64,000 bases of DNA from Lunularia cruciata (Eukaryota > Streptophyta > Marchantiopsida > Lunulariales > Lunulariaceae): positions 68,390,944 to 68,454,943 of the forward strand of contig OX419755.1 of the NCBI GenBank assembly GCA_948567375.1, in the 5' to 3' direction. Shown here piece by piece: positions 45,000 to 57,450 of the stretch. Position 1 is the stretch's first letter. Each line of letters starts with the position of its first letter. The position numbers were made by a program, and so were the translations under genes. A model generated the notes under the pieces. That model ran no database searches, was not told the DNA's origin, and saw only the letters and a list, made by a program, of their open reading frames with translations.

Positions 45000-47900
45000 G
45001 GAGGTCTCTCAACTGGACTAAGCTTTTGTTTGATCTTGTCACAAACATTGAAGCTTGTATAGTTAGTACTCCTTCAGATCCTAAAGTGCATGCTTGGAAC
45101 AAAGTATGTTAATCAAGCCATATATTCCTTTCTTAGTATGATTTCACTCACTATTTGATTACATACAAGGGATTGATACTAGCAAGTAAGTTTGGGATGG
45201 AAAATGCTTTCACAAGTTGATAAAGGCAAGAAAGCTTCAATTTAGCAACAATTGGTGTAGGTTAAGAATCACAAATTGAGCAAGCTCAATAACATCACAG
45301 TTAAGGTTAAACATCTTATTGTATATACAATTATAAGTCTACTAAAGGAATAGAAACCTTTTGAGACTTTTATAGCTATTTGAGAAACTTATACTTATTT
45401 GACAAACTAATACAAAAGTTAGTTTCTCAAGAGATATAGGTGCAAGATGCAAGTAGTATTGCTACTACTCAAGATTAAGTGTTATTTTCTAGGAGAAATG
45501 AAGGCAAGAGTACAAAATATAGAGATATTTTTTGTGGAGATGCCATTGGTAGAGGTTAATCTTCAAAAATATATCAAGTATCACAAGGCACAACAATTAG
45601 ATAACTATTGGAACTACTTAAAATCAAAAAATTCATTATGAGAAGACTTGTTTTAAGAAGTAAATTGATATTCAATTAGGTTAATAAAAAATATATAAAA
45701 TTATATAGTAAAAGATTTATACTCGAAACATCATCTAATGTGATGAATCACTCAATTGCCTTGATGACAAAGAATGGTTCATTGACTTTGAGTATTCGAA
45801 CCACATGACCTGTCAGATTAATATTCAACTCCAGAGAACCATTGTATGAAGTTTTGGTTGATGTGAATATTGGTGAAAAAATTGAGTATATTATAACTCA
45901 TACCTAGATTATCTAATTCTCAACTTTATTTGAGCATTAAAGTGGTTTAGAGAAGTCCTTCATGTACCCACAATGACCAAAATAAATTTTATGTTGGCCA
46001 AATTATTGAGAATAGATTTTAATTATATTTAACTACAAAGGAGTTTCTGGCAATAAGTATAAGGTATGTGCTACATTTGCTATCTACGTAGATAAAAATT
46101 CAGGTCCAAATTCGATAAGATGTTTGATTTAGATGTCAAGATACACAATGCTACAAATCAAAATGCTATGCATGTTCATGGCTTGATTTTCATTTAAGAT
46201 CTTGAGACATGGGATAAAAGAGTAGGTCTCATGAAAGTTCAAAGACGGAAGATGCTCCTTACCTCATATCTTGTTACGAGTCTTCTAATATTTCTTGACC
46301 CTTTGCCTACAAGGAATTGTGAGGCTTATCAATTTAGTAAGTAAGCTATACAATCTTTCAAACATCATAATACAAGGTTAGAATTTATCTACTTATATAT
46401 GGATTGCTTTACATAAATTTGACCAATTTCAAGTATTTGGTCTCATTGATGACATTTTGAAATTGACCTTGGTCTCTTTTCTTCGGCAAAATCTGATGTT
46501 TTTACCTTTTCCAAACTTTCAAGCTACTTGTAGAGAAGCAATCTAGTCACAATATCTAATGTTTATTTTTGGATAAAGGAGGCAAGTTTCTTTCAAACCA
46601 CTTTAATGCTTTTCTACATAAGCAAGAAGTTATATATAACTACTCACCTCCACAAAGTGGTGTAGTTGACCAACAAAATATGTGCCTTGTGGAAATTACA
46701 AAAGGTTCATTTTTACAAGGAGCTAATGCCAAAGTGCTATTGGACATAAGCCAAATTTTTTTTTATTTACTTAAGGAACTAATATTTGTTATAGCAGTGT
46801 GATAAGATGATTGATTTTTCAAGCTCTTATTACAAGTAAGAAACCAAATTTGTGAAATCTATAGGTTGTTGGTTGTACTTGTTACTTCATGCTAGATCCA
46901 AAATCATAAGGATATATCTTAAATTCAAAGGATATAAATGTCATAATCCTTATTCTAAAAATGTTATTATTAGTAAAGATGTTATATTTGAGGAGTTAAA
47001 ATCCTAGTTTCAAACTTCTACAAGTTGTACTTCTGATTTACCACTTGTTATCTTTTGTATCTTTTGTTGTTATAACTAGCATTACTAGTCCATATGAGTA
47101 CTTCAAGTGCCACTTTTGTTGCTAGTGAGCATTCTCAATACTCATCTTTTTATGATAATTTTGTCAAGATAGGTTGTTGAAAAGCTTTGACCCCAAGTCT
47201 CTTTAGTTTTCTCTTTTCTTTCTCCATTAATAATCCCAATCCTTTGTTAGCAACAAATGATCAAACAACCATATGATTTGAAAATTCCAAGTCCTTTAGA
47301 TGGGGCTACAAGTAGTGCTTTTCATCTTATGACTCAACAAAAAACTAGTACACAAGTTAAACATTCCATTTGATAGTTTCAAGTTGAGCTATTTCTAGCA
47401 CAACACTAATTATATATGGTAAAGGCTATCAAGAACAAAAACCAAATTCTCTTGAGGAGACAATGCATCATGAAAATTGGGTGCAAGAAATGGAGCTTGA
47501 AGTGACATCAACAATAAACATAAGAGTAAGTTGATTTACCTTCTAATAAGAAGGAAATTGGCCGCATCTGGATGTTTAAGATAAAAAAAAGTTTTGATAG
47601 CTTCGTAAGTAGATACAAGGCAAGAGTTGTAGCAAAGGGCTATTTACAATAAAATGGCTTTGATTTTGATCAGATATCTATCTTGGTTGCCAAGATGTCT
47701 TTAATTTATGCACTCTAAGCATTATCCAATTCATTAAATGTAGTCTTGATTATATGAACTTCAACAATGCTTTCTTTAGTGGTGATTTGGAGGAGGTGCA
47801 TGAGGTCTGACCTTCTAGCTGTTTGTACTCCGGATAACATGACCTAGCAACTTGGATAGGAAGATCCAAGATATCCAAACAAAGAGTTCTTGTTTAAAAA

Positions 47901-49211
47901 GTATCTCTATAGACTTAAGCAAACGCCCAAAGTTTGGAATGCTAAGATAAATCATCATCTTTTATCCATTGTGCTCTAAATTTGCAATTTCAATTCTTGA
48001 TTGTACTTGCTACAAGTTGATGAAAGACTTCAAAGTTGATCATCTATGTTGATAACTTGACCTTTACTTATGGCTATCAATATATCATTTAGTGAGTGAA
48101 ATATTAGCAAAAGGAAGAATTGGACATGAAGAACTTGGAGAACTCAAAGACTTCTTGGGCTTTGAGTTTATCCAAGATGGCAATAACCTTTGGTTATTAC
48201 AATGTAAATACTCTCTCAACATGTGAGAGAAATTTGGTATGATGGCATGAAATCATATTTCTACTTCACTTCCAACTTTTGTTTACCTAAGTTCCAAGGA
48301 TAGTGAGTTGTTGGCTACTCCAAACATATCTTACCAGCTAGAAGTCCGTCTGTTTGAATTGTATTAGGCCAATCTAATCTATACCATTGTACTAATGAGT
48401 CAAGCTATTTAAGTACAAGGAAGGCATATTTGATATCATTTGGAGGATTTTACATTATGCAATGTTTTATTTTTGATTAATTTTTCACTATCTAGTTGTT
48501 GGGTAACTCGTTGTTCAAGGTTTTACTAATGTGGACTAAGCAGGGATACTCAAGATGGGAGATTAACATCAAATTATGTTTTTAAGCTTGGAAGGTTTAT
48601 AATTAGTTGATCATCAAAATACGCTCAAGATGGGAGATTAACATCAAATTATGTTTTTAAGCTTGGAAGGTTTATAATTAGTTGATCATCAAAATACGCT
48701 CAAGATGGGAGATTAACATCAAATTATGTTTTTAAGCTTGGAAGGTTTATAATTAGTTGATCATCAAAATACGCTCAAGATGGGAGATTAACATCAAATT
48801 ATGTTTTTAAGCTTGGAAGGTTTATAATTAGTTGATCATCAAAATACGCTCGTGTTGTCTTATTATCAACAAAGAAAAACATAAAAATATCAACAATGCT
48901 ATATGTGAAATCAATTTTTCTTAAAAAATGATATATATAGGATATAAATCAATGATCCTATTATCTTATATAAAAATAATGTGAATAGTAAACTTGCTAG
49001 TAATTCAATAGTTCATGCCAAGGCAAAACATAATGAAGTTCATTATCATTTAAGTAGAGAGAAGTTATTGGCTAGAGAAATAGATTTGTAGCATGTTCCT
49101 ATGGATCAGAAGGAAGTTACTGATATTTCACCAAATCCAGAGATAAATTTGAATATTTCAGATGTCATATGGACATCAAAAATATTGATGTTAGCTTGAG
49201 GGGGAGCATAG
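45000..49211 (+). mobile_element. Ty1/copia element A, heavily decayed
   Basis: Plus-strand copia order survives in fragments. Gag start at about 45040-45130, related to 61735-61800. Protease-like WFIDFEYSNHMTCQ at about 45773-45815, with D-S-G lost. Integrase DKGGKFLSNHFNAFLHKQE and SPPQSGVVDQQN at 46569-46690. RT fragments at 47450-48200 (LDYMNFNNAFFSGDLEEV, YVDNLTFTYG in place of YVDDxxxxG). RNase H at 48540-48880. A copia-type polypurine tract (TTGAGGGGGAGCATA) ends it at 49197-49211. Stops are everywhere and no LTR pair is evident. Confidence 0.75.
48551..48850 (+). repeat. 75-bp tandem repeat, four identical copies, in copia RNase H
   Basis: Units start at 48551, 48626, 48701 and 48776 and appear identical over 75 bp. 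In the copia frame each encodes 25 codons (QDGRLTSNYVFKLGRFIIS, stop, SSKYA), matching the DRKSTSGYxFxLG...ISWxSKKQ motif of copia RNase H with Trp changed to a stop. Confidence 0.93.
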
Positions 49212-51134
49212 ATAGATTGTCACGAGCGAATGTTCCTGGTGGTTAGTGTTGGTGGCAACAGTCAGGTTTCTTTACTTATAAATTTAAAATTATAATGAAG
49301 AGAAATTCAACCCTATATCTCTTCCCCTGTATAAAGTGAAGCAAGACTGATGGGACATCATACCATTCTTTGGGGAACTTTGGTACCTCTCTCTCTCTCT
49401 ACCTCTTATTTATACATCGCAAGAATATACATCACTTTTCGATCAAAATTTGACTGCTTGGTTATTCATAACATTTTTAAAACACAGTACAATCCAACAA
49501 CCCATGTGTCGGTCTCACACCAATCAAAAATTAATTTCGTAATAAACATGCAGAAGGTTTATTCCGAAGGGGACAAACTTTGACTACTTGGGTTATTCAA
49601 ATCTTTGACGCACACCACACATGGATTAATGATGGATTACTGTAGTTCGTTAACATTATATTGGACCACGCAAAAGGACAGGAATAGTACATCAGATTTT
49701 GTTCGTATAAAGACACTTCATCGTTTTACAATCCAGGTATTTGATATAATCAAGATAATAAAATATCTTCTTCCAGAAGAACATGTAACTCACTACATGT
49801 GTTCCAATATGTTGTATGTAAGTTTTCCTTTGGGTACAAACCTGTTTCACGGGACAATGGTAGGAGGGACAGATTGCTGGAATGCTTGGCATTTTGTACT
49901 CGAGAAAGATTGAATAACCGGACAGTGGAAGAAGACCTCAAGCGCAGCTGTTTGTGAGACGTCTCAATACCAGAAAGGGCTATGGAAACCAACACAATAC
50001 TGTACAATGCCTTTATCTTTGCTCGTACACTCACTCTTCTTGGTTATTCACCAAAAAACTTGGTGCTAGAAAACCTTCTTATTTTTCCTCCGTTTTTCTT
50101 TTTTTGGGGTTCTGGATGACATTTGATTGACGGAATGAGAAAGCAGTTCTTCCTTCAGATTTCAAAAGGTGTGTAGAGCGACGAATATCTGAAAGGAATA
50201 AAATATATTCTTACGTCGTTATCATGAGTGACGCACGAGGAGATATTTGCGTGGATATGGTCGTCTACCTACACTAGAGTAAATCGCCACTTCCTAACAC
50301 TCAACCAATCCTTCAATCAATCACTGCACTGGAGTAGCACATGATGCAGGAGAAAATGATCAGAAACTTCATGATGGGTGTGTCAAACGTCTCTCCGCTA
50401 TTTGAAGTACCCAAGGCAGGAGTGAGTGAGTGAGTGAGTGAGTGAGTGAGTCAGTTCCAAGTGGAACCATGTGAATATTCCAGACCCTGTGCTCACGCCA
50501 CTGTGCTCAGTGCTTGCTAGAAGCAAGGTGTCCAGATTTTTGTCCAGAGTGTGCGAAATTTTCGTGCGTGACTCGTGGCTCAATAGATCAGCAGCGGTGG
50601 AGCTGGGAGACAGCCGAACTTGTTCCAGGACTTGTCCTCATCTCTCGAGCCTCGAGGAATGATTGCGATACGTAGAGACGGAGGAGGGGAATACGGATTT
50701 ATGTTCCGGGGCCGGTGATTGGACAGTTGGAGCTGGTGGATTTGGAGATTCTCGGCACATTCGTTTCAGATATGTGGGTTTGTCCGACCACGGTCGAAGT
50801 GGATCGATGCCGCTGCCTGCTGCTTTCTTCAATCTGCGAATAAGTTTTTGGATAGATTTGAAGTAGCGGCGCTTCGACGTCTTCTCTGGTACTAGCTTTG
50901 CCAGGCTTATCCATCTTCTCGTGGCACCCTATCTCACGATTATCGCCAGAACGAAGGGCTTAACTTGCATTTCGGAGCTTTGAGTTTGTCACCATCTGTA
51001 ATTGGTTTTTTCTCGAGGTATATATCCTCCAGGGAATTCACTCTGTCTTTGTGCAGAGAAAACCGAGTGGATATAGCTTATCTGATGCTTTAGTACACAG
51101 AAGTTCGATCGCTTTGAGAATTCGATCGGGCAAA
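49212..51134. other. Intergenic upstream of the acyltransferase gene
   Basis: The first part may contain remains of a copia 3' LTR (TATAAAG near 49330), but no partner was found. The part from about 50400 is GC-richer and probably holds promoter and 5' leader of the gene at 51135. Includes a CT run at 49388-49402 and a GAGT microsatellite at 50421-50453. Confidence 0.5.
50421..50453 (+). repeat. (GAGT)n microsatellite
   Basis: About eight perfect AGTG/GAGT tetranucleotide units, some 680 bp upstream of the acyltransferase start codon. Confidence 0.93.
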
Positions 51135-52844
51135 ATGACAGTTCCTGAGCAGTCTGAGGGGCTGCAGAGCTCCTCCCAGTCAAATCCCGGAGAGAAGTGC
51201 CGTGATGGAGCGCAGGATATTGTCTTCGGTGAGAGAGCAGAGAACTGCCGTGATGGGGCGCAGGATATTGTCGTCGATGAGAAAGCAGAGGACTACGATG
51301 ATGCAGCGCAGGATATTGTCGTCGATGAGAAAGCAGAGCATTGCAATGATGGACCGCAGGATATTGTCCTCGATGAGACGGCAGTTTTAGAAGGCCTGCA
51401 TAGCCGCACTCTCGGGGACACAGAGCATAACTGGTGCAGAGCTGTAGGAAGTGGAACTGGAATCACAGTTCTTGCATTGCTGTTTAATCGCCCGGTGGAA
51501 GTTTCAGGGGTTCAAGCCGCTGTGGACTTTGTACAGGTTCAGCATCCCCGGTTGCGTTCCCATCTTTTGTGGATTGAAGGTAAACCTGCTTTTCAGGCCC
51601 AGGACGCTCCTTATGTGAAGGTTGAGGTTGTGGATGCCAGTCAGGAAGCACCTCCGATAACGAGAGATCATGAGGAGGAGGCAGAGGACTGGATGGGGCA
51701 AGAATCGCAGCACAGTGGAGACATGCAAGATGCCAAGGAGCATGCATGGATGGGGTATGTTGAGAACGAGCTGAACACGAATATATGGCCGGAGCATCAT
51801 CATAGTTTGGTCCCTCAGCCAATGTTCGTGGTTCGCCTGCGGATTTTGTCTTCAAAATCTTCCCTTCTCATCTTTCGGCTCCACACGGCAGTCTGTGATC
51901 GTGTCTCTGCAGCCACTGTGTTGGTGGACTTTTTGAAAGCACTCAAGGATCCACCCCTTCAAACCCTACCAGTAGAGGACTCAGGTAACCGTGATGGGGA
52001 AGCCCTGTGCGACTCTATTGATTCTGGGAGGTTGATGTCAATAGAGGAAGCAATTCCTCCTGGCAAGGCAAACAAGCCATTTTGGGCACACGGGATTGAC
52101 TTGTTAGGGTATTCTCTGGGGTCCAGGCGACATGCACTCCTTCCGTTTAACGATCCCGTTGAGCAAAGGCAGTCCAAAGTGATTCACTCCATTCTCAGTG
52201 TTGAGCAGACCCAACGGCTTCTGGAAGGATGTCAAAAGGCGAGTACCAACATCTATGGAGTGCTCTGTGCAGCAGGGTTGAAGGCGGCCGCCATACTCAA
52301 GCAGCTTGGGAAGAGATCAGAACACTATGCACTTATTAGTCTGATTGATTGCCGTCATCTACTGGAGCCCATGCTCTCTCAATCTACCGTTGGTTTCTAT
52401 CACTCTGCTCTCATGAATACTCATCATGTCAACGAGCAGACAGAGTTCTGGGAGTTGGCGCGGAGATGTTCAAGCACGTTGGAGAATGCTATGAAAAATA
52501 GGAAACATTTCACGGATATGGGGGATTTGAATTTCCTCATGTACCAAGCCATTTGTCACCCAAATCTAACACCTTCTGCTTCCATGCGGACGTCGCAGCT
52601 AGTGCTGTTCCGGGATCCAGTACTGATTGAAATGGAGGATCTGGCCAAAGATATGGGAGTGGAGCACTATATGGGGTGCTCATCAATTCATGGAGTGGGG
52701 CCATGTCTGGCACTTTTTGACTCTGTAAGAAAGGGGTCTCTGCACTTCACTGCCGTTTATCCCTCACCCTTGTATAACCGGAATCAGATTCGGACATACG
52801 TCAACACTATGCTAGATTTAATGGTGCAATCACCTGAACCTTAA
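51135..52844 (+). CDS. Condensation-domain (BAHD-like) acyltransferase-fold protein
   Basis: Single-exon gene, 569 aa from the first ATG (MTVPEQSEGLQ); open sequence upstream begins only at GTG. Residues 22-85 are four acidic 16-residue repeats (xDGAQDIVxDEKAEx). The CoA-dependent acyltransferase/condensation fold follows: LALLFNRPVEVSGVQAAVD, VQHPRLRSHLLW, an acidic insert around 170-215, then LLIFRLHTAVCDRVSAATVL (H250, D255) and a C-terminal half with SSIHGVGPCLALFDSV and TAVYPSPLYNRNQ. The canonical HHxxxDG reads HTxxxDR, so the catalytic second His is Thr. The DFGWG motif of true BAHD enzymes is absent. I believe plant relatives share an HTxxCDR motif, but this needs alignment. No signal or membrane segment is seen. 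Substrate and activity are unknown; catalysis may be lost or altered. Confidence 0.85.
   Translation: MTVPEQSEGLQSSSQSNPGEKCRDGAQDIVFGERAENCRDGAQDIVVDEKAEDYDDAAQDIVVDEKAEHCNDGPQDIVLDETAVLEGLHSRTLGDTEHNWCRAVGSGTGITVLALLFNRPVEVSGVQAAVDFVQVQHPRLRSHLLWIEGKPAFQAQDAPYVKVEVVDASQEAPPITRDHEEEAEDWMGQESQHSGDMQDAKEHAWMGYVENELNTNIWPEHHHSLVPQPMFVVRLRILSSKSSLLIFRLHTAVCDRVSAATVLVDFLKALKDPPLQTLPVEDSGNRDGEALCDSIDSGRLMSIEEAIPPGKANKPFWAHGIDLLGYSLGSRRHALLPFNDPVEQRQSKVIHSILSVEQTQRLLEGCQKASTNIYGVLCAAGLKAAAILKQLGKRSEHYALISLIDCRHLLEPMLSQSTVGFYHSALMNTHHVNEQTEFWELARRCSSTLENAMKNRKHFTDMGDLNFLMYQAICHPNLTPSASMRTSQLVLFRDPVLIEMEDLAKDMGVEHYMGCSSIHGVGPCLALFDSVRKGSLHFTAVYPSPLYNRNQIRTYVNTMLDLMVQSPEP
51198..51386 (+). repeat. 48-bp coding tandem repeat, four copies
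   Basis: Units start at 51198, 51246, 51294 and 51342, each 16 codons, conserved around GCGCAGGATATTGTC. The period keeps the frame of the acyltransferase N-terminus. Confidence 0.92.
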
Positions 52845-55053
52845 AATGTAGGCTCCCGATTCTTAGGTTGTACATAGTTGCCACTAATTTGACCAAGGTT
52901 GAAAAGTATACAACAATGTCCGTCTGCCGCAGTGCAATTTCGCGAGCTTCCTTTTCGTTGTTGTGAGTAACTTGTAGATATCTGTTTTTGTTTAATGGGT
53001 TCCCGGTCAACTCTCATAGTCACTCACAGATGAGGATTGAACTGAAAAACTGCTTTTAGTTTATCGACCACTGTTTCTTGAACATGGCTGGATCGATTTT
53101 CCTAAATAGAAAAGGAGCTGCAGAGAGCGAAGCTCGGCTAAAAGTGAACTTCGGTGGTAAACTTCCTATCGACGAATCTGAACGTGTGTAAATCATGAAT
53201 GTGGAAAGTGATGTAGACGTGAAACCCTGTAAATTTGCTGTGAAGTTGCAGTTCCTGAAGTGCAACCTGACAAAGTGGACATTCTTCCCTGGCAACTCGC
53301 AACCTCATGAATATTAATAAAGCACTTACAGATGCTGGCGCGACAATCTAGCCTGGTACAATGTGTGGGTTGTCAGGGGAGACCCTCGTCAAATGCAATC
53401 GTCATTAATAGCGTATGTCTGGCATCTTCCCCCCTTCTCATTGAAGTCATCATGGCAAAATATGTACTTGGTTTCCGTCCACAAGAGCAAAGTCGCTCGA
53501 AAGCCAGACTCCAACGTTGCCACGACTCGGTCGTAAGCTGTAAGAATATAAAATCTACAAACCCGAGTGTTAAATTCGCGGAAGAGTAGACAACGATGTT
53601 TGTATAATAAACCTGCCCATCACTGTCTCCACCAGGAAGGCGTGCTCCACAAACAGGATGCGTTTGTATGGTTGATTGCGATGCCACAAGGCGGGCACTA
53701 AACTGGCCAAACGTTGACACCTAAACAAAAAAAAGCCTCCGATAATCCCAGCTTTTTCAACAACCAAGAATTCTCAGATTTGTCAAGTTGTTCTCAATGT
53801 GGATTCATACTTCACTTTGATGGTCATACTCTGAATTGATATCCTAGAGTTATTGGCCACTCCACGTTAAATTGATGATGCTGTCCACCAGGGCCGAGCG
53901 TTGCATCAACTTCATAACAAACTTACACAACGCAGCAACTTCGGCATTTGGCAAGCATGCAATACAGTCTCTAAGTGCTTCTCACCGTGGAAATACCATT
54001 AGAAACTTCTTGAACGTAGTACCGTGTGGACAGACAAGATTAAACTGACGCTCCTCTCCAAGTACCTTACCAAGACTTAGCATCTTGAGATTCCTGGGTT
54101 CCCTGAAAACCCTTGGCCTCCATTCCTACAACTGACAGTACTTATATTCCAGTGTAGAATGAAATGTTCCTCACAATATATGTCTGTCTTCGGGTGTAAA
54201 ACTTGTCAAGCTCTGTTCCTCTTACTGGCAACTGGGGCAGGAGAGCTTGACAAGTGATAAACACAATGGAGTTCTTCCCGTATGGAGGTTTGCTTAACAG
54301 GTCCGATCGCTGGAGGAGAATTTCTCCCTCCATCGTTTTCTTCGATTGGGGAGTTGAAGAAACGTGCTTTCACCAGTAGTATGGGCTGGTTCACATGAAC
54401 GAGATGGTAACAACTCGTTCATGGGGTTTAGTCCCATTTTACTTCTTATGTTTCATCCATGTATGGCTTGATGGGGTCTTTCCATTCTTCTTGTTCTCCT
54501 ACGTGGTCGCTCCTTTAGTTGGTAGCATTTTGCATTACGTTAGGAATCATGTGCTCAAACAATGTCGTGCAGCAAACAAGGATCGTAGTTTCAGATTGTG
54601 AGAAGGACCTTCGAATGAAAATTGCCGGTGGCTGTACCCAAATTACGAACTCTAGAAAGAAGTGAAAGAAATCGTACAGGAAGTGCATGCAGCATCAGGA
54701 AGGGCCGATCCAGTCTTTTTCTGGCAGAGCAGTACCAGGAATGGGTATAGAACCACGAGGCGACGGGAGTAGAGGGGCCACAAAATCCGTCAGAACAAAA
54801 AGGCTTGTTCTGAAGGAACGATGGACCAGAACCAGGGACATTCCCGATCGTAGAGTAGACTCCAAACAAGCAACGTACCTGATTAGCTTGCAAACGATTG
54901 AACAGGTGGAAGCCCAACTATTAACCAGAAAGAAATTAATTGGCAGTTGCCAAAATGGATACATGGGTTAATAATCACACTTGTGCATGCTCGGAACGGC
55001 GCTGTAGATGAATCTCTGTCAGGAAATTAGATGCTTCTAACGTAGGACATACA
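52845..55053. other. Intergenic between acyltransferase and copia B
   Basis: 3' flank of the gene, then about 2 kb with only short overlapping open frames on both strands (longest 115 codons, minus, 53373-53720), none resembling a known protein. I support no gene here. Confidence 0.5.
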
Positions 55054-55521
55054 TGTTGAGCATTAGCCTCCCACAACAGGGGAAAGAGTGTGATCTCTTG
55101 ATTGAAAATTAAACGTGAACATTGAACTGAAGTTTAGTAAAGTTTAGTAAGGATGCGGTGCCATGAACCGGCTGCATTACTCTATTATAAAATAGAGTCC
55201 TACGGATAATTGATGGGGTGTTGATACAGAAACACTTCAGAATCAAATTGCCAAGGTTCCGGAGCATCACAAAAAGGTTGTAATGAGAAGCTGCAAGAGA
55301 TCTTAGACAAGGAGACGAAGCAGATGTATCTTGTAACAGATCAATGAAGCTGCGAGAGATCTTAGACAAGGAGACGAAGCAGATGTATCGTGTAATAGAT
55401 CAATGATTTTCTCAATCTGTAAGCGAGATCTTAGACAGGGAGATGAAGCAGAGGTATCTTGTGATAGATACAATGATTTTCTCAATCTGTAAGCGTCCAA
55501 CCCAATCTAGTGGAACTAGCA
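55054..55521 (+). repeat. 5' LTR of copia B, expanded by internal tandem repeats
   Basis: About 468 bp against 281 bp in the 3' LTR. The excess is explained by about three iterations of a 59-71-bp unit at 55287-55495 (GAGATCTTAGACA...GATCAAT...CTCAATCTGTAAGC). The 3' LTR has one. Confidence 0.85.
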
Positions 55522-55563
55522 AGAAGACTCTTCAACGTAAAAATAACAAGAAGACAAAATCAG

Positions 55564-56089
55564 AGTTGAAAAGTTCAATGGACAAGATTTTGGGTGTGGA
55601 AACTTCAGACCGAGGACTACTCTATCAGAAGAATTTGTATGCTCCTCTTGAAGGAGTGAAATCAAAAATTGCAGATGCTGATCCTGAGAGTGATGCAGCA
55701 TGGAAGTTCCTAGATCTAAAGGCAATTGGTGTAATTCATCTAGACTTGACAAAGAAGACCAGGTATCACATTACAAAGGTTAAAACAACAAAAGAAACAA
55801 TGGATATTTTAGTAACATGTATGAGAAGCCCTATACATCAAATCAAATATTTTTGCTGAAGAGATTAATCAATATGAAATTGAGTGATAGAGGATCCATA
55901 GTAGAGCATGTCAACAGCTTCACACAGGTCACAAATCAGCTGGAGTATGCATACATAGACTTGGATATGAAATTTCAGGCCTTACTATCTTTGTGTTCAC
56001 TACCTCCTGATAGTTACAACATAGTATTACAAGGGATTTCAAGCACCACAAAAAATGACTTAACACTTGATGATGTTGTGAGAGTATAA
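55564..56089 (+). pseudogene. Copia B gag
   Basis: Reads GLLYQKNLYAPLEGVKSKI, WKFLDLKAIGVIHLDLT, KTTKETMDIL, then after a frame change MYEKPYTSNQIFLLKRLINM, VNSFTQVTNQLEY and SLCSLPPDSYNIVL. This is the standard capsid order of plant copia gag (UBN2-type). One frameshift near 55815. Confidence 0.88.
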
Positions 56090-57450
56090 TGGATTAAGAG
56101 ATGCGACAAAGAGCTTCTTGGGGAGATAATTACCCCGCATCCACATCTTTATCTGCTTTGTTAGTGGAAAAAAAATAAAAAATGATTTAAGCACAATGGT
56201 CATGGCAAATCAAAGTTCAGGATAAGGACAAGAAGCAAGGCAATAGTATCAAACAATGAGGGTTTGTATTGTCATCAACCTAGGCATAAGAAACATCAAC
56301 GTGAGGCTTATAAATGAAAGCTACAAGAAGATAGAGATTACTGAATACAAATGTGATTAGTGAAGAATTACTTTTAGAAAACTTGTGCTTATCTATAGGT
56401 TTAGATTCAATCACAAACAAGTGATTTGTAGACTATGGAGCTTCTTTTCATTGTACTTCAAAGAAGCTTGTTTAGCATTTACTATAATGTTGATTTTGGA
56501 CAAGTCATTGTCGGAAATGGTCAAAGATGTTCAATAGTCAAGAAAAGAACAATTGTGATCAAGATTCGTAGTGGAGCAAAGCTTGTCTTATGAGATATAA
56601 GACATGTCCCTCAACCTCAATTGGAGAAAACCCTTATATCAGCTAGAAATCTTGATGAAGAAAGTTTTGTTATGACATTTGGAAGTGGGGAATAAAAGAT
56701 AATATTTAGAGAACATTAGTAGCAAAGGGAAAGTGCACAGGTACACTTTACCTTCTCCAAGGAGACAACATTGAGAATATGATGATAGCAATTATGGTTT
56801 CAGAAAATCCATCAACACTATGGCATCAAAGATTAAAGCATCTTGGTGAAAAAAGGTGTGAAGGAGTTACATGCAAGAAATTTACTCCCGCTTTTGAAAG
56901 GTTGAGTTAGATTTCTATGAAACTTGTATCTAAGGAAAGGGAAAGGCAATCAATTTTAAATTTAGAAGGTAGATAGACAAAGCAAAACCAAGAAATGGAG
57001 TTTGTACACATTGATGTATGGGTAGAAGAGCTTTTATACAGAGGCAAGAGGTACTTTGTCACTTTTATTGATGATGCAACCAAAAAGACTCGGGCCTATG
57101 CTATCCATGAAAAATTATAAGTTTTCAATGTGTTCAAATTGTGGGAAACATTGGTTGAGAAAGATATAGACTATTAGATCAAAGCACTCAAATCTGACAA
57201 CGGAGGAGAATACAAAAGTCAAGAATTTTCAAAATTCTTGAGCAAAGAAGGAATTCACGGCATCAAGACGATTCCAAGAACACCCCAAGGAAATAACATA
57301 GCTGAAATGAATCAAAAAATCATGGAACAAGCAAGATGTATAAGAATACATGTTTGCTTACCAGTGAGTTTTTGGGCAGCAATAGTTGATATGACTGTGT
57401 TTTTTTATCAACAAAAGTCCTACTAGTGCACTAAATGGAAAATCTCCAAA

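Noticed and set aside
48551-48850. CRISPR-like array
   Set aside because: Units abut with no unique spacers and encode a copia RNase H segment; simple tandem duplication.
49212-49340. 3' LTR of copia A
   Set aside because: It follows the polypurine tract and has a TATAAAG, but I found no matching 5' copy, so the boundary cannot be supported.
53373-53720. 115-codon minus-strand open frame as a gene
   Set aside because: No recognisable domain, overlaps an opposite-strand frame of similar length, and no splice partner was found.
54395-54601. 68-codon membrane-like open frame (VPFYFLCFIHVWLDGVF)
   Set aside because: Hydrophobic but short, isolated and without family resemblance or nearby exon.
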